Of a stretch of DNA of 64,000 bases, positions 31,574-40,041 are shown piece after piece (the stretch's first letter is position 1; the number at the start of each line of letters is the position of its first letter). Below the pieces are notes generated by a model that did no database searches, had not been told where the DNA came from, and worked only from the letters and a program-made list of their open reading frames with translations. Source of the DNA: Hungatella hathewayi (GTDB taxonomy: Bacteria; Bacillota; Clostridia; Lachnospirales; Lachnospiraceae); NCBI GenBank assembly GCA_025149285.1, contig CP102274.1, positions 2,867,501 through 2,931,500 on the forward strand, given 5' to 3'. The translations under genes and the position numbers were made by a program.

Positions 31574-32599
31574 ATGGAAAAGAAGAACATCGACTGGGGA
31601 AATTTAGGCTTTGGATACGTACAGACGGATAAAAGGTATGTATCCAATTTTAAGGGCGGAGCCTGGGATGAGGGAACTCTGACCGGGGACCCGAATATTG
31701 TGTTAAATGAATGCGCGGGTGTTCTGCAGTATGCACAGACCATTTTTGAAGGGTTAAAGGCTTACACCACCGAGGATGGACGTATCGTGACCTTCCGCCC
31801 GGACTTAAATGCAGAGCGTATGGAGAATTCTGCCAGAAGGCTTGAGATGCCGGTGTTCCCGAAGGAGCGTTTCGTTGAGGCCGTTACGAAGACGGTGGCT
31901 GCCAACGCAGCGTATGTGCCTCCGTTCGGCAGCGGGGCGACTCTCTACGTCAGACCGTATATGTTTGGAAGCAATCCGGTAATCGGAGTGAAACCGGCGG
32001 ATGAGTATCAGTTCCGGATTTTCACTACGCCGGTAGGACCGTACTTTAAGGGCGGGGTGAAGCCGCTTACCATCTGTGTCAGCGATTTCGACCGCGCGGC
32101 GCCTCATGGTACAGGCCATATCAAGGCCGGTTTAAACTACGCCATGAGCCTGCACGCAATTATGGAAGCCCACCGCGCCGGATTTGACGAGAATATGTAT
32201 TTGGACCCGGCGACCAGGACGAAGGTGGAGGAGACTGGCGGAGCCAACTTCCTGTTTGTGACAAAAGATAAGAAGGTGGTTATTCCGAAGTCTGAAAGCA
32301 TCCTGCCGTCGATTACACGCCGTTCCCTGATGGTGGTTGCCAAGGAGTATCTGGGGCTGGAAGTGGAAGAGCGGGAAGTACTTTTGGAAGAGGTGAAGGA
32401 CTTCGCAGAGTGTGGATTGTGCGGTACCGCGGCGGTTATCTCCCCTGTGGGATGCATTGTGGATCACGGGAAAGCGATCTGCATGCCGAGTGGCATGAGC
32501 GAGATGGGCGAAGTGACGAAGAAGCTGTACGACACGCTGACCGGAATCCAGATGGGACGAATTGAGGCTCCTGAGGGATGGATTCATGTGATTGAATAA
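31574..32599 (+). CDS. ilvE: Branched-chain amino acid aminotransferase
   Basis: A 341-residue fold-type IV PLP aminotransferase of the BCAT (BCAT2-like) group. It carries out the final step of valine, leucine and isoleucine synthesis or the first step of their breakdown. Motifs include the QTIFEGLKAY segment, the GSGATLYVRPYMFG substrate/PLP region, and a GTGHIKAGLNYA stretch that holds the PLP lysine. AGGAAGATACGT precedes the ATG. Length and order match the family. Confidence 0.95.
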   Translation: MEKKNIDWGNLGFGYVQTDKRYVSNFKGGAWDEGTLTGDPNIVLNECAGVLQYAQTIFEGLKAYTTEDGRIVTFRPDLNAERMENSARRLEMPVFPKERFVEAVTKTVAANAAYVPPFGSGATLYVRPYMFGSNPVIGVKPADEYQFRIFTTPVGPYFKGGVKPLTICVSDFDRAAPHGTGHIKAGLNYAMSLHAIMEAHRAGFDENMYLDPATRTKVEETGGANFLFVTKDKKVVIPKSESILPSITRRSLMVVAKEYLGLEVEEREVLLEEVKDFAECGLCGTAAVISPVGCIVDHGKAICMPSGMSEMGEVTKKLYDTLTGIQMGRIEAPEGWIHVIE

Positions 32600-33003
32600 A
32601 GGGATAAAGAACGGGCGCGGCACGTGATGTGCTGCGCCTGTTCTGTGTCAGGAGTGCTGTTTCTAACCAGTCCGGAACCTCACAGCCCGGGAACTGTTAC
32701 ACACGTCAGGAAGGTTCACCAGCGGAGGCGGGATTTGTTTATTGCCTTTTGTTTTTTTATATGCTATACTTGCTTTACTAATTTCCATTGATATCTGGAA
32801 ATCTAATGCCATGATCCGGCATCAGGGCAGTTCTGCCAAAGGATTCTCAAAGAATTGATAATTGAAAAAAGAGAGGGAGTGATCTGTCTGCCATTATTGT
32901 AAGCAGGCTTTATCAGAGTACCGGTTTTTAAAAAGCCGCGGCGGTAATGGTTAAAAATCTGTTGAAAAATACAACTGGTTTCAGTATAATGGAGGTAGGA
33001 AAC
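32600..33003 (+). promoter_or_regulatory. Intergenic region with hairpin and a predicted promoter
   Basis: A strong stem pairs GAACGGGCGCGGCAC (32609-32623) with GTGCTGCGCCTGTTC (32629-32643). It probably stops ilvE transcription, although no U-run follows. Further on, TTGCCT (32742-32747), a 17-bp spacer and TATACT (32765-32770) form a good promoter, about 230 bases before the Rpn-type gene. No open frame with ribosome binding site was found between them; the intervening bases could form a leader. Confidence 0.55.
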
Positions 33004-33906
33004 ATGGTAAAAGTGAATAAGAAATACAAAGACAGATTATTTCGAATGGTATTCAACCGGAAAGAGGAGCTGCTTTCCCTTTATAATGCCGTGAGTCATT
33101 CGGAGTACACCAATCCCGACGATCTTGAGATTAACACGCTGGATGATGTCATTTATATGAAAATGAAGAACGATCTTGCATTTTTGATTGATGACGTTCT
33201 TAATCTCTGGGAGCATCAGTCGACCTGGAATCCAAACATGCCGGTACGGGGTACCTTTTATATCGTGGAAGAGTACAGGAAATACATTGATCAGAACGGG
33301 CTGAACCTCTATGGAAGCAGCAGGATTACGCTTCCAGTCCCCCAATTTTATGTGTTTTATAATGGATTGAGGGAGGAGCCGGATTACATCGAACTGAAGC
33401 TTTCAGATGCATTTTCCCGCGTCCACTCAGAGGTGGAACCGTGTATGGAGTTTAAGGCGGTTATGTTAAACATCAATCGCGGCCATAATGAAGAACTGAT
33501 GAGGCAGTGTACGACTCTCAGAGAGTATGCGGAGTTCGTGGCACGGATCCGGGATGAAACGGAAGATGGGACGGCTCTGGAAGAGGCGGCTATGAACGTG
33601 ATGGATTCCTGCATCCGGGATGGAATACTGGCGGAGTTTTTGTCTGTACACAGAGCGGAGGTGTTCGAGGTGCTGTTGACGGAATATGATGAGCAGAGGC
33701 ATATCGCCAGTGAAAAGGAGATAAGCCGCAGAGAAGGACATATGGAAGGCAGAACGGAAGGAATACTGGAAAAGGCAAAAGAGGTGGCGGTTAACCTGAT
33801 TAAAAAAGGATTCACTGTGGAGGATGCGGCCTCGATCTGCGGAGAAGATATTTGCAGGGTCAAGGAGTGGCATCGGGAGTGGAAGGCCGCAAAAGAATGC
33901 AGATGA
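33004..33906 (+). CDS. Rpn-family nuclease/transposase-derived protein, second copy
   Basis: A 300-residue Rpn-type protein. The opening NKKYKDRLFRMVFNRKEELL is the classic start of this group, and the core includes EINTLDDVIYMKMKNDLAFL and LWEHQSTWNPNMPVR, giving the D...ExQ active-site pattern of PD-(D/E)XK enzymes. The C-terminus has the charged repeat GHMEGRTEGILEKAKEVAVN. It belongs to a different branch from the protein at 15883, with which it shares only the general plan. GGAGGTAGGAAAC precedes ATG 33004. Its role in DNA recombination is inferred from E. coli RpnA. Confidence 0.82.
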   Translation: MVKVNKKYKDRLFRMVFNRKEELLSLYNAVSHSEYTNPDDLEINTLDDVIYMKMKNDLAFLIDDVLNLWEHQSTWNPNMPVRGTFYIVEEYRKYIDQNGLNLYGSSRITLPVPQFYVFYNGLREEPDYIELKLSDAFSRVHSEVEPCMEFKAVMLNINRGHNEELMRQCTTLREYAEFVARIRDETEDGTALEEAAMNVMDSCIRDGILAEFLSVHRAEVFEVLLTEYDEQRHIASEKEISRREGHMEGRTEGILEKAKEVAVNLIKKGFTVEDAASICGEDICRVKEWHREWKAAKECR

Positions 33907-33924
33907 AACAAATTTGGTTAAAAT

Positions 33925-33964
33925 GGGGCTTGCCTCACTGGATATTCAGTGGGCGGCTCCTTTT
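33925..33964 (+). terminator. Putative terminator after the Rpn-type gene
   Basis: GGGGCTTGCCTCACTG (33925-33940) pairs imperfectly with CAGTGGGCGGCTCC (33947-33960) and is followed by TTTT. The stem has a bulge and some G-U pairs. Confidence 0.5.
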
Positions 33965-34076
33965 AGCATGAGGAGAGAAGCCGGGGGGGAAGCGTGGCAC
34001 ATCATAGGTAACTTACAGCGATACAGGCGGCGATTGCTGCCATGAATGAAATTAAAACAGAATCGGTAATTTTCTC

Positions 34077-34105
34077 TTTACAAAATGTTCATAACAGGTT
34101 AGGAT
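34077..34105 (+). promoter_or_regulatory. Predicted promoter of the AEC transporter
   Basis: TTTACA (34077-34082), 17-bp spacer, TAGGAT (34100-34105), 66 bases before the chosen ATG. Confidence 0.5.
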
Positions 34106-34170
34106 AGAAATTGTGTGCAAATTTTAAAAGGCAAAAGACGGCCGGGGAAATGGCCGGGAGGGGACGGGAT

Positions 34171-35082
34171 ATGACAGCAGTACTGACAAAAGCATTTGCG
34201 TTTGTTGCGATCATTGCCATGGGCTATATTTTGAAGCGGGTTGGATTTTTTCATGCAAAGGATTTTTACCTGATTTCCAATATCGTGATTAAAATAACAC
34301 TGCCTGCGGCTATTGTATCGAATTTCAGCAAGATAACCATGGATTATTCACTGCTTGCCATGTGTGTAATCGGGCTTCTCTGTAATTTTGTGACGATCGC
34401 TGCCGGATATGGAATTAACATAAGAAAGTCGAAGGAGACGCGGGCCTTTGCCATGCTCAATATGTCGGGCTACAATATCGGCAACTTCACCATGCCGTTT
34501 GTACAGAGCTTTTTAAGTCCCGTGGGATTTGCTGCCACCAGTCTGTTTGATGCGGGAAACTCCATCATGTGTACGGGGATGACGTTTACGCTGGCGGGAA
34601 TGGTGGTGGGAGAGGATGAAAAGCCGTCTTTCTCAGGAATGACGAAGAAGCTTTTTTCATCGATTCCATTTGACGCATATATCGTCATGACAATTCTCAG
34701 CATATTAAAACTGCAGCTTCCGGCGGTAATGATCAGCTTTGCGGATACAGCAGGCGGCGCCAATGCATTTCTGGCGCTTCTGATGCTCGGAATCGGATTC
34801 GAAGTCCACATGGACCGGGAGAAAATCGCACAGATCGTACAGATTCTTGTGATGCGTTACGGTATCGCGGTACTGATGGCTGTGGGCTTTTACTTCCTTG
34901 CGCCCTTCGGACTGGAAGTGCGCCAGACTCTGGCAATTGTGTCCCTGGGACCGGTGGCTTCCATCGCTCCGGCATTTACAGGGGCTTTAAATGGAGATGT
35001 CGAGATGGCGAGCGCGGTTAATTCCCTCTCCATCATCATTAGTATTGCTGCGATTACGGCGGCACTGATTCTTTTGCTTTAA
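34171..35082 (+). CDS. AEC-family (auxin efflux carrier-like) transporter
   Basis: A 303-residue membrane protein with about ten hydrophobic helices in two inverted halves. It matches the AEC family (malate/lactate/auxin carrier-like). A conserved stretch is NMSGYNIGNFTMPFVQSFLS, with the Asn-rich helix break typical of the family. The substrate is probably a small organic acid or amino acid, not determinable here. ATG 34171 follows GGGAGGGGACGGG. Its stop lies 37 bases before the NSS symporter gene, so the two transporters may be co-transcribed. Confidence 0.9.
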   Translation: MTAVLTKAFAFVAIIAMGYILKRVGFFHAKDFYLISNIVIKITLPAAIVSNFSKITMDYSLLAMCVIGLLCNFVTIAAGYGINIRKSKETRAFAMLNMSGYNIGNFTMPFVQSFLSPVGFAATSLFDAGNSIMCTGMTFTLAGMVVGEDEKPSFSGMTKKLFSSIPFDAYIVMTILSILKLQLPAVMISFADTAGGANAFLALLMLGIGFEVHMDREKIAQIVQILVMRYGIAVLMAVGFYFLAPFGLEVRQTLAIVSLGPVASIAPAFTGALNGDVEMASAVNSLSIIISIAAITAALILLL

Positions 35083-35119
35083 AAGTTAAAACTAAGAAAT
35101 AAGAGGAGTACAGAAAATA

Positions 35120-36505
35120 ATGCATCAGAAAAGAAGCCAGTGGGCAAGCAATGTGGGATTCATACTGGCGGCGGCAGGCTCTGCCGTCGGCCTGGGTAAT
35201 ATATGGAAGTTTCCGGGAAAGGTGGGGGCTTACGGCGGAGGCGCGTTTATTCTCTGCTACATGATTATCGTCGCTCTGATTGGGTTTCCGGTAATGCTGG
35301 CCGAATTATCAATTGGAAGGAAGACGCAGAAAAATGTGATCGGAGCGTTCCGGCAGTTGGATAAGCGGTTTTCGTTTGTGGGGGGAATCGGCGTTCTGAC
35401 GCTCTTTGTAATCATGTCTTACTACAGCATTGTGGGCGGCTGGGTGTTGAAGTATATCTGGGTCTATGTGAGCGGTGCGCATTTTGGGACCGGGCTGAAT
35501 CCGTATCAGACGTATTTTACGGAATTTATAGCGAAGCCGGCGGAACCGCTGCTCTGGGGAGCCGCCTTTCTTCTCCTGTGTATCTATGTGGTGGTTAAAG
35601 GGGTATCATCCGGAATTGAGCGGGTCAGCAAGGTTCTGATGCCTGCGCTGTTTCTGCTCCTTCTGGCCTGCGTAATCCGGTCGGTCACTCTTCCTGGCGC
35701 AAAAGAAGGGCTCTCATTTATGCTGACGATCCGGCCGGAAACATTGAACGGCAATACACTGGTGGGAGCATTGGGACAGGCATTCTTTTCCCTTTCTGTG
35801 GGCATGGGGATTATGGTGACGTACGGTTCCTACGTTCCGAAGGACGACCATCTGGTGAAGAGTGCGGTCAGCATCTGCGCGCTGGATACCATGGTGGCCA
35901 TCCTGGCGGCCTTTGCGATTATCCCGGTCGTGTTTGCCACGCTGGGAGCGGAAGGCCTGGGCATGGGAGGCGGATTTGCCTTTATGGCGCTGCCGGAAGT
36001 ATTCGCCGGTTTTCCGGGCGGCAGGCTGTTCGGACTGGTATTCTTCATCCTCCTGTTCTTTGCGGCCCTGACCAGTGCCATCAGTATTCTGGAGAGCTGT
36101 GTGGCGTTTATCAGCGAAGAGTTTCATTTCAGCCGTCTGAAGTCTACCATAGTCTTGTCGGTTCCGATGACGGTTTTGAGCGCCGGATACTCTCTGTCGC
36201 AGTCTGATGCGAGAGGCATCAGGATTCCCTGGTTCGACTTCTCGCAGGGGCTTACCATGCTGCCGATGAATGCAGTGATGGAAAAATTTACGGATAACCT
36301 GATGATTCCTCTGGGCGCGCTTGCTTTCTGTCTGTTTGTTGGCTGGGTATGGGGAACGAAGCATGCGGTGGAGGAAATCGAATCGGAGGGAAGATATCCG
36401 ATGGTGATGAGGAGAAGCTGGAGCTTTATCATTAGATTTCTCGCCCCTCTGGTCATTGCGGTGATCCTGTACTTTACGCTGGGACGCGGTGAAGGGCTTT
36501 CCTGA
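35120..36505 (+). CDS. Sodium-dependent transporter of the NSS (SNF) family
   Basis: A 461-residue member of the neurotransmitter:sodium symporter family, bacterial branch (LeuT/Tyt1 type). The signature WASNVGFILAAAGSAVGLGN and IWKFPGKVGAYGGGAF at the N-terminus holds the Na+-binding helix 1, and about eleven to twelve helices follow. It imports an amino acid with Na+. AAGAGGAGTAC precedes the ATG. The amino-acid substrate is unknown. The preceding AEC transporter may be in the same operon. Confidence 0.95.
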   Translation: MHQKRSQWASNVGFILAAAGSAVGLGNIWKFPGKVGAYGGGAFILCYMIIVALIGFPVMLAELSIGRKTQKNVIGAFRQLDKRFSFVGGIGVLTLFVIMSYYSIVGGWVLKYIWVYVSGAHFGTGLNPYQTYFTEFIAKPAEPLLWGAAFLLLCIYVVVKGVSSGIERVSKVLMPALFLLLLACVIRSVTLPGAKEGLSFMLTIRPETLNGNTLVGALGQAFFSLSVGMGIMVTYGSYVPKDDHLVKSAVSICALDTMVAILAAFAIIPVVFATLGAEGLGMGGGFAFMALPEVFAGFPGGRLFGLVFFILLFFAALTSAISILESCVAFISEEFHFSRLKSTIVLSVPMTVLSAGYSLSQSDARGIRIPWFDFSQGLTMLPMNAVMEKFTDNLMIPLGALAFCLFVGWVWGTKHAVEEIESEGRYPMVMRRSWSFIIRFLAPLVIAVILYFTLGRGEGLS

Positions 36506-36579
36506 ATGAAAAACGGACGCGGCTGCCGGAAGCAAGGGCTGAACTGCTGCCGAAAACGGCAAAAAATGGTTAAAATTCC

Positions 36580-36608
36580 TTTACAAACAGCGTAAGTCGG
36601 TTTAAGAT
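36580..36608 (+). promoter_or_regulatory. Predicted promoter of thrS
   Basis: TTTACA (36580-36585), 17-bp spacer, TAAGAT (36603-36608). The leader of about 120 nt has no T-box core (no TGG-N-ACCGCG and no paired terminator), unlike many clostridial thrS genes. Confidence 0.5.
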
Positions 36609-36732
36609 GAAAGATGGTATTTTTGCAGTGTCAAAGGATTCTGAATCAAAGGAAAGCAGAATAAGTATTTGGGAGACTGAAAAGTATGTTGCCTCTGAGA
36701 ATGGGGAAACTGATAGAAAAGGAGAACGTGAG

Positions 36733-38682
36733 ATGAAAATAACATTAAAAGACGGTTCAGTAAAAGAATATGATCAGGCGGTGTCCGTATATGATATTGC
36801 GGCGGATATCAGCGAAGGCCTTGCGAGAAATGCCTGTGCAGGTGAAGTAGACGGCAGGGTTGTGGATTTGAGAACCATGGTGGATCGGGACTGCTGTCTG
36901 AATATTCTGACAGTTCATGATCCGGCCGGTCTGGCGGCTTACCGTCATACGACAAGCCATGTGCTGGCACAGGCGGTGAAGCATCTCTATCCGGAGGCTA
37001 AGCTGGCTATTGGGCCGTCCATCGAGAACGGTTTTTACTATGATTTTGAGACACCGTCCTTTTCGAGGGAGGATTTAGACAAGATTGAGGCTGAGATGAA
37101 AAAGATCATCAAAGCGGGTGAGAAGCTGGAACGTTTTACGCTTCCCCGCGCGGAAGCCGTCAAATTCATGGAGGAAAAGGGAGAACCGTATAAAGTGGAG
37201 CTGATCCGGGACTTACCGGAAGATGCGGAGATTTCCTTCTACCGCCAGGGCGACTTTACGGATTTGTGTGCCGGACCTCATTTAATGAGTACGAAGCCGA
37301 TCAAGGCCTTTAAGCTGACCTCCTCGTCAGGAGCATACTGGAGGGGCAGTGAGAAGAACGCCATGCTGACCCGTGTCTATGGAACCTCATTTGCAAAGAA
37401 GGAAGAACTGAACGAGTACCTGGAGTATTTAGCCAATATCAAGAACCGCGACCATAATAAACTGGGACGTGAACTGGAGCTGTTCGCTACCGTGGATGTC
37501 ATCGGCCAGGGACTTCCGTTACTGATGCCGAAGGGGGCAAAGATCATTCAGACGCTTCAGAGATGGATCGAGGATGAGGAAGAGAAACGCGGCTATATGA
37601 GGACAAAGACTCCTCTGATGGCAAAAAAGGATTTATATGTGATTTCCGATCACTGGGATCACTACAAAGAAGGAATGTTTGTGCTGGGCGACGAGGAGAA
37701 GGACGATGAGGTGTTCGCACTGCGTCCCATGACCTGTCCATTCCAGTATTATGTATACAAACAGAGCCCCAAGTCTTACCGTGATCTGCCGTGCAGATAC
37801 GGCGAGACCTCCACTCTTTTCCGCAATGAGGATTCCGGCGAGATGCACGGCCTGACCCGTGTGCGCCAGTTTACCATTTCAGAGGGCCATCTCGTGGTGA
37901 GACCGGATCAGCTGGAGGAGGAGTTCAAGGGCTGTGTGGATCTGGCGAAATACTGCCTGACGACGCTGGGACTGGAAGAAGACGTGACCTACCGCATGTC
38001 CAAATGGGATCCGGAGAAAGCCGACCATTATCTGGGAAATGCCGAGATGTGGGATGAGGTTGAGGCTGCCATGAGAAAGATCCTCGACGATATCGGAATC
38101 GAATATACGGAAGAAGTGGGCGAAGCTGCTTTCTATGGTCCGAAGCTGGATATTCAGGCGAAAAATGTCTACGGCAAGGAAGACACCATGATCACCATTC
38201 AGCTGGATATGTTCCTGGCTGAGCGGTTCGACATGAGCTTCGTGGATAAGGATGGTACAAAGAAACGTCCGTATATTATCCATCGTACCTCTATGGGGTG
38301 CTATGAGAGAACCCTGGCATGGCTGATTGAGAAGTATGAGGGCGCGTTCCCGACATGGCTGTGCCCGGAACAGGTGAGAGTGCTTCCGATTTCCGAAAAG
38401 TATCATGATTATGCGGAAAAGGTGGAGAGCGAGCTTAAGTCAAACGGCATTCTGGCAACTGTGGATGAGCGCGCGGAGAAGATTGGATACAAGATCAGGG
38501 AGGCGCGCCTGGCGAAGCTTCCATACATGCTGGTAGTCGGACAGAAGGAAGAGGAGGACGGCCTTGTGTCTGTCCGCAGCCGTTTTAACGGAGACGAAGG
38601 ACAGAAGTCCCTTTCCGATTTCATTGACGCCATCAGCCGCGAAATCCGTACAAAGGAAATTAAGACAATTAATGTCGAATAG
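36733..38682 (+). CDS. thrS: Threonyl-tRNA synthetase
   Basis: A 649-residue class II synthetase with an N-terminal TGS domain, the editing-domain motif HTTSHVLAQAVKHLYP, class II motif 2 around RNEDSGEMHGLTRVRQF and motif 3 MGCYERTLAWLIEKYEG, and an anticodon-binding C-terminus. Start 36733 (MKITLKDGS) has AAAAGGAGAACG upstream. The zinc-site region reads MTCPFQYYVYKQ where the common form has CPGH, and FTISEGH where it has FTQDDAH. The Cys and His ligands remain, but neighbouring residues differ, consistent with a clostridial sub-branch. The gene is single-cistron by spacing. Confidence 0.96.
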   Translation: MKITLKDGSVKEYDQAVSVYDIAADISEGLARNACAGEVDGRVVDLRTMVDRDCCLNILTVHDPAGLAAYRHTTSHVLAQAVKHLYPEAKLAIGPSIENGFYYDFETPSFSREDLDKIEAEMKKIIKAGEKLERFTLPRAEAVKFMEEKGEPYKVELIRDLPEDAEISFYRQGDFTDLCAGPHLMSTKPIKAFKLTSSSGAYWRGSEKNAMLTRVYGTSFAKKEELNEYLEYLANIKNRDHNKLGRELELFATVDVIGQGLPLLMPKGAKIIQTLQRWIEDEEEKRGYMRTKTPLMAKKDLYVISDHWDHYKEGMFVLGDEEKDDEVFALRPMTCPFQYYVYKQSPKSYRDLPCRYGETSTLFRNEDSGEMHGLTRVRQFTISEGHLVVRPDQLEEEFKGCVDLAKYCLTTLGLEEDVTYRMSKWDPEKADHYLGNAEMWDEVEAAMRKILDDIGIEYTEEVGEAAFYGPKLDIQAKNVYGKEDTMITIQLDMFLAERFDMSFVDKDGTKKRPYIIHRTSMGCYERTLAWLIEKYEGAFPTWLCPEQVRVLPISEKYHDYAEKVESELKSNGILATVDERAEKIGYKIREARLAKLPYMLVVGQKEEEDGLVSVRSRFNGDEGQKSLSDFIDAISREIRTKEIKTINVE

Positions 38683-38755
38683 TTCCTGTCCCGTCTGTGC
38701 ATAATAACTCCTGCAGAAGCGATAGAATTTTAGAATTCTCAAGGAGGGATATTCC

Positions 38756-39070
38756 ATGACGAGATTAGACTGTAACGTGACAAACTGCCTTCACAATGCG
38801 GAAAACTGCTGCTGTAAGGCTGCAATTATCGTAGAAGGCGAGCAGGCAAAAGATACGTGTGATACGTGCTGCGGCAGCTTTGACGAGAATAAGGACGGCG
38901 CTTACCATAACCTGTTCAAAACACCGGAAAACAGGCTGGAGGTAGACTGTGAAGCAGTGAACTGTGTGTACAACGAAGGCCGCCACTGTTCGGCGGATCA
39001 TATCGGAATCGCAGGAGACGGTGCGAGAGAGGCCAGTCATACAGAATGCGCATCCTTCAGGGAAAGATAG
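38756..39070 (+). CDS. DUF1540-domain protein (two Cys-rich repeats)
   Basis: A 104-residue soluble protein with two DUF1540 repeats. Each holds a C-x3-NCxxN/Y...C pattern: VTNCLHNAENCCC at about residues 7-19, and VNCVYNEGRHCSAD at about residues 68-81, followed by further Cys. This is a probable small metal-binding (zinc or iron-sulfur) module of unknown function that is common in Lachnospiraceae. CAAGGAGGGATATTCC precedes the ATG. It lies 73 bases downstream of thrS. Confidence 0.9.
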   Translation: MTRLDCNVTNCLHNAENCCCKAAIIVEGEQAKDTCDTCCGSFDENKDGAYHNLFKTPENRLEVDCEAVNCVYNEGRHCSADHIGIAGDGAREASHTECASFRER

Positions 39071-39088
39071 AAGAAGCGCAATAGAACG

Positions 39089-39105
39089 ATGGGGCTGTTG
39101 CAAAA
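39089..39105. repeat. IS-end-like sequence without transposase
   Basis: GGGGCTGTTGCAAAA (39091-39105) resembles the terminal inverted repeat of IS1182-like elements. No transposase and no matching opposite end were found in the window. It may be a relict or simple coincidence; low confidence. Confidence 0.22.
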
Positions 39106-39162
39106 GCAGATAAATAATCTGCTGGAGCAGCAGCTCCTTTTCTGCGTCAAAAAAACAGAAAA

Positions 39163-39205
39163 GAGGGTGCCGCCAATCATCTGTTTTGATGATTTTGCGG
39201 CACCC
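39163..39205. terminator. Hairpin terminator between DUF1540 and EamA genes
   Basis: AGGGTGCCGC (39163-39172) pairs with GCGGCACCCT (39196-39205), with an inner ATCATC/GATGAT stem. A-runs upstream and T-runs downstream allow bidirectional use by the converging genes. Confidence 0.75.
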
Positions 39206-39216
39206 TTTCGTGCCTG

Positions 39217-39630
39217 CTACAGAATCATAAAAAAGGTTCCGGCCGTAATGAGCAGGATTCCCACCAGTTTTTTAATGGTGATCTGCTCATGCAGGAAGAG
39301 AAAGGCCAGAATGACGGTGAGCACGATACTGAACTTGTCTACCGGTACCACCCTGGAAGCCTCTCCCATCTGGAGCGCCTTGTAGTAGCAGATCCAGGAG
39401 GCGCCGGTGGCAAGACCGGAAAGGATCAGGAAAATCCAGCTTTTCCTGCCGATATCAGGGAGACCGCTCTGCGTGTTGGTTATGAACACGACGGCCCAGG
39501 CCATAATCACTACCACGACAGTTCTGACCGCGGTAGCCAGGTTGGAGTTGACGCCTTCAATCCCTGCTTTGGCGAGTATGGACGTCAGGGCGGCGAAAAC
39601 CGATGAGAGGAGAGCGAATAGAAACCACAT
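39217..39630 (-). CDS. EamA-family transporter, single-domain (half-size)
   Basis: A 137-residue membrane protein with about five helices holding a single EamA (DMT) repeat instead of the usual two. It begins MWFLFALLSSVFAALTSILA and includes ALQMGEASRVVPVDKFSIVL, the family core. One-repeat EamA proteins occur naturally and probably act as dimers, so it need not be truncated. The start is 39630; an in-frame ATG at 39651 is an alternative. The substrate is unknown. Confidence 0.8.
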   Translation of the reverse strand: MWFLFALLSSVFAALTSILAKAGIEGVNSNLATAVRTVVVVIMAWAVVFITNTQSGLPDIGRKSWIFLILSGLATGASWICYYKALQMGEASRVVPVDKFSIVLTVILAFLFLHEQITIKKLVGILLITAGTFFMIL

Positions 39631-39812
39631 GGCTGAGATTCCACCTTTCATATAGTTCCGTGCGCCTCCGGCTATTTTTCTGCCTGCCGTAAGCGCTGGG
39701 ACGGATAAGATGATTGTAATATATTTTTCGATGAAATTCAATTAAATCAGCCTGTAAAAGTTCGGAGCAGTAATTGTAACTCCGCGGATTGTGTTAGAAA
39801 AAAAACAATGGC
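39631..39812. other. Intergenic stretch between divergent EamA and hydrogenase units
   Basis: Apart from the EamA upstream region on the minus strand, nothing recognisable was found here. The bases from 39813 on hold the hydrogenase promoter and leader described separately. Confidence 0.4.
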
Positions 39813-39842
39813 TTGACAGGAGTTGTCACCACATGGTAGTAT
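39813..39842 (+). promoter_or_regulatory. Predicted promoter of the hydrogenase operon
   Basis: TTGACA (39813-39818), 18-bp spacer, TAGTAT (39837-39842). A short dyad, TGACA-GGAGT-TGTCA (39814-39828), overlaps the -35 and could be an operator. Another dyad, TTAG-ATTAC-CTAA (39858-39870), lies near the start of transcription and vaguely resembles an iron-regulator site. Confidence 0.6.
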
Positions 39843-39849
39843 GAAACTA

Positions 39850-39999
39850 TAAAAAAGTTAGATTACCTAAAATTTTTTTAGAGTTGGAAATAGTGAGGAA
39901 TGACAATGCCGGGATACTGTTTTGAGCGTAAGAGATTTTGGTGTTTCAATTATACAGGGTGTAAGAGAGAGAGCAGCTGATCAGGCTGCTCTCTTTTTA
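39850..39999 (+). ncRNA. Leader with intrinsic terminator upstream of the hydrogenase operon (attenuator, class unknown)
   Basis: The leader ends in a perfect 10-bp stem AGAGAGCAGC/GCTGCTCTCT (39968-39977/39985-39994) followed by TTTTT, an intrinsic terminator about 45 bases before the first gene. That arrangement means most transcripts would stop unless something prevents folding. I could not match the sequence to a known riboswitch or protein-binding leader. A TTG-started frame runs through it, but a proper ribosome binding site sits only at 40042. Confidence 0.6.
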
Positions 40000-40041
40000 A
40001 CTTTGTATAATTTTTCACAATATAATGAGGAGGTAGGAATC

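Noticed and set aside
36506..36732. T-box riboswitch before thrS
   Set aside because: No T-box core sequence or terminator/antiterminator pair was found in the short leader.
39217..39630. EamA gene as a truncated pseudogene
   Set aside because: One-repeat EamA proteins of this size are common and the gene has a normal start, stop and terminator.
39922..40041. In-frame extension of the NuoE-like protein from a TTG
   Set aside because: It would include the leader terminator hairpin; the ATG at 40042 has a strong ribosome binding site.
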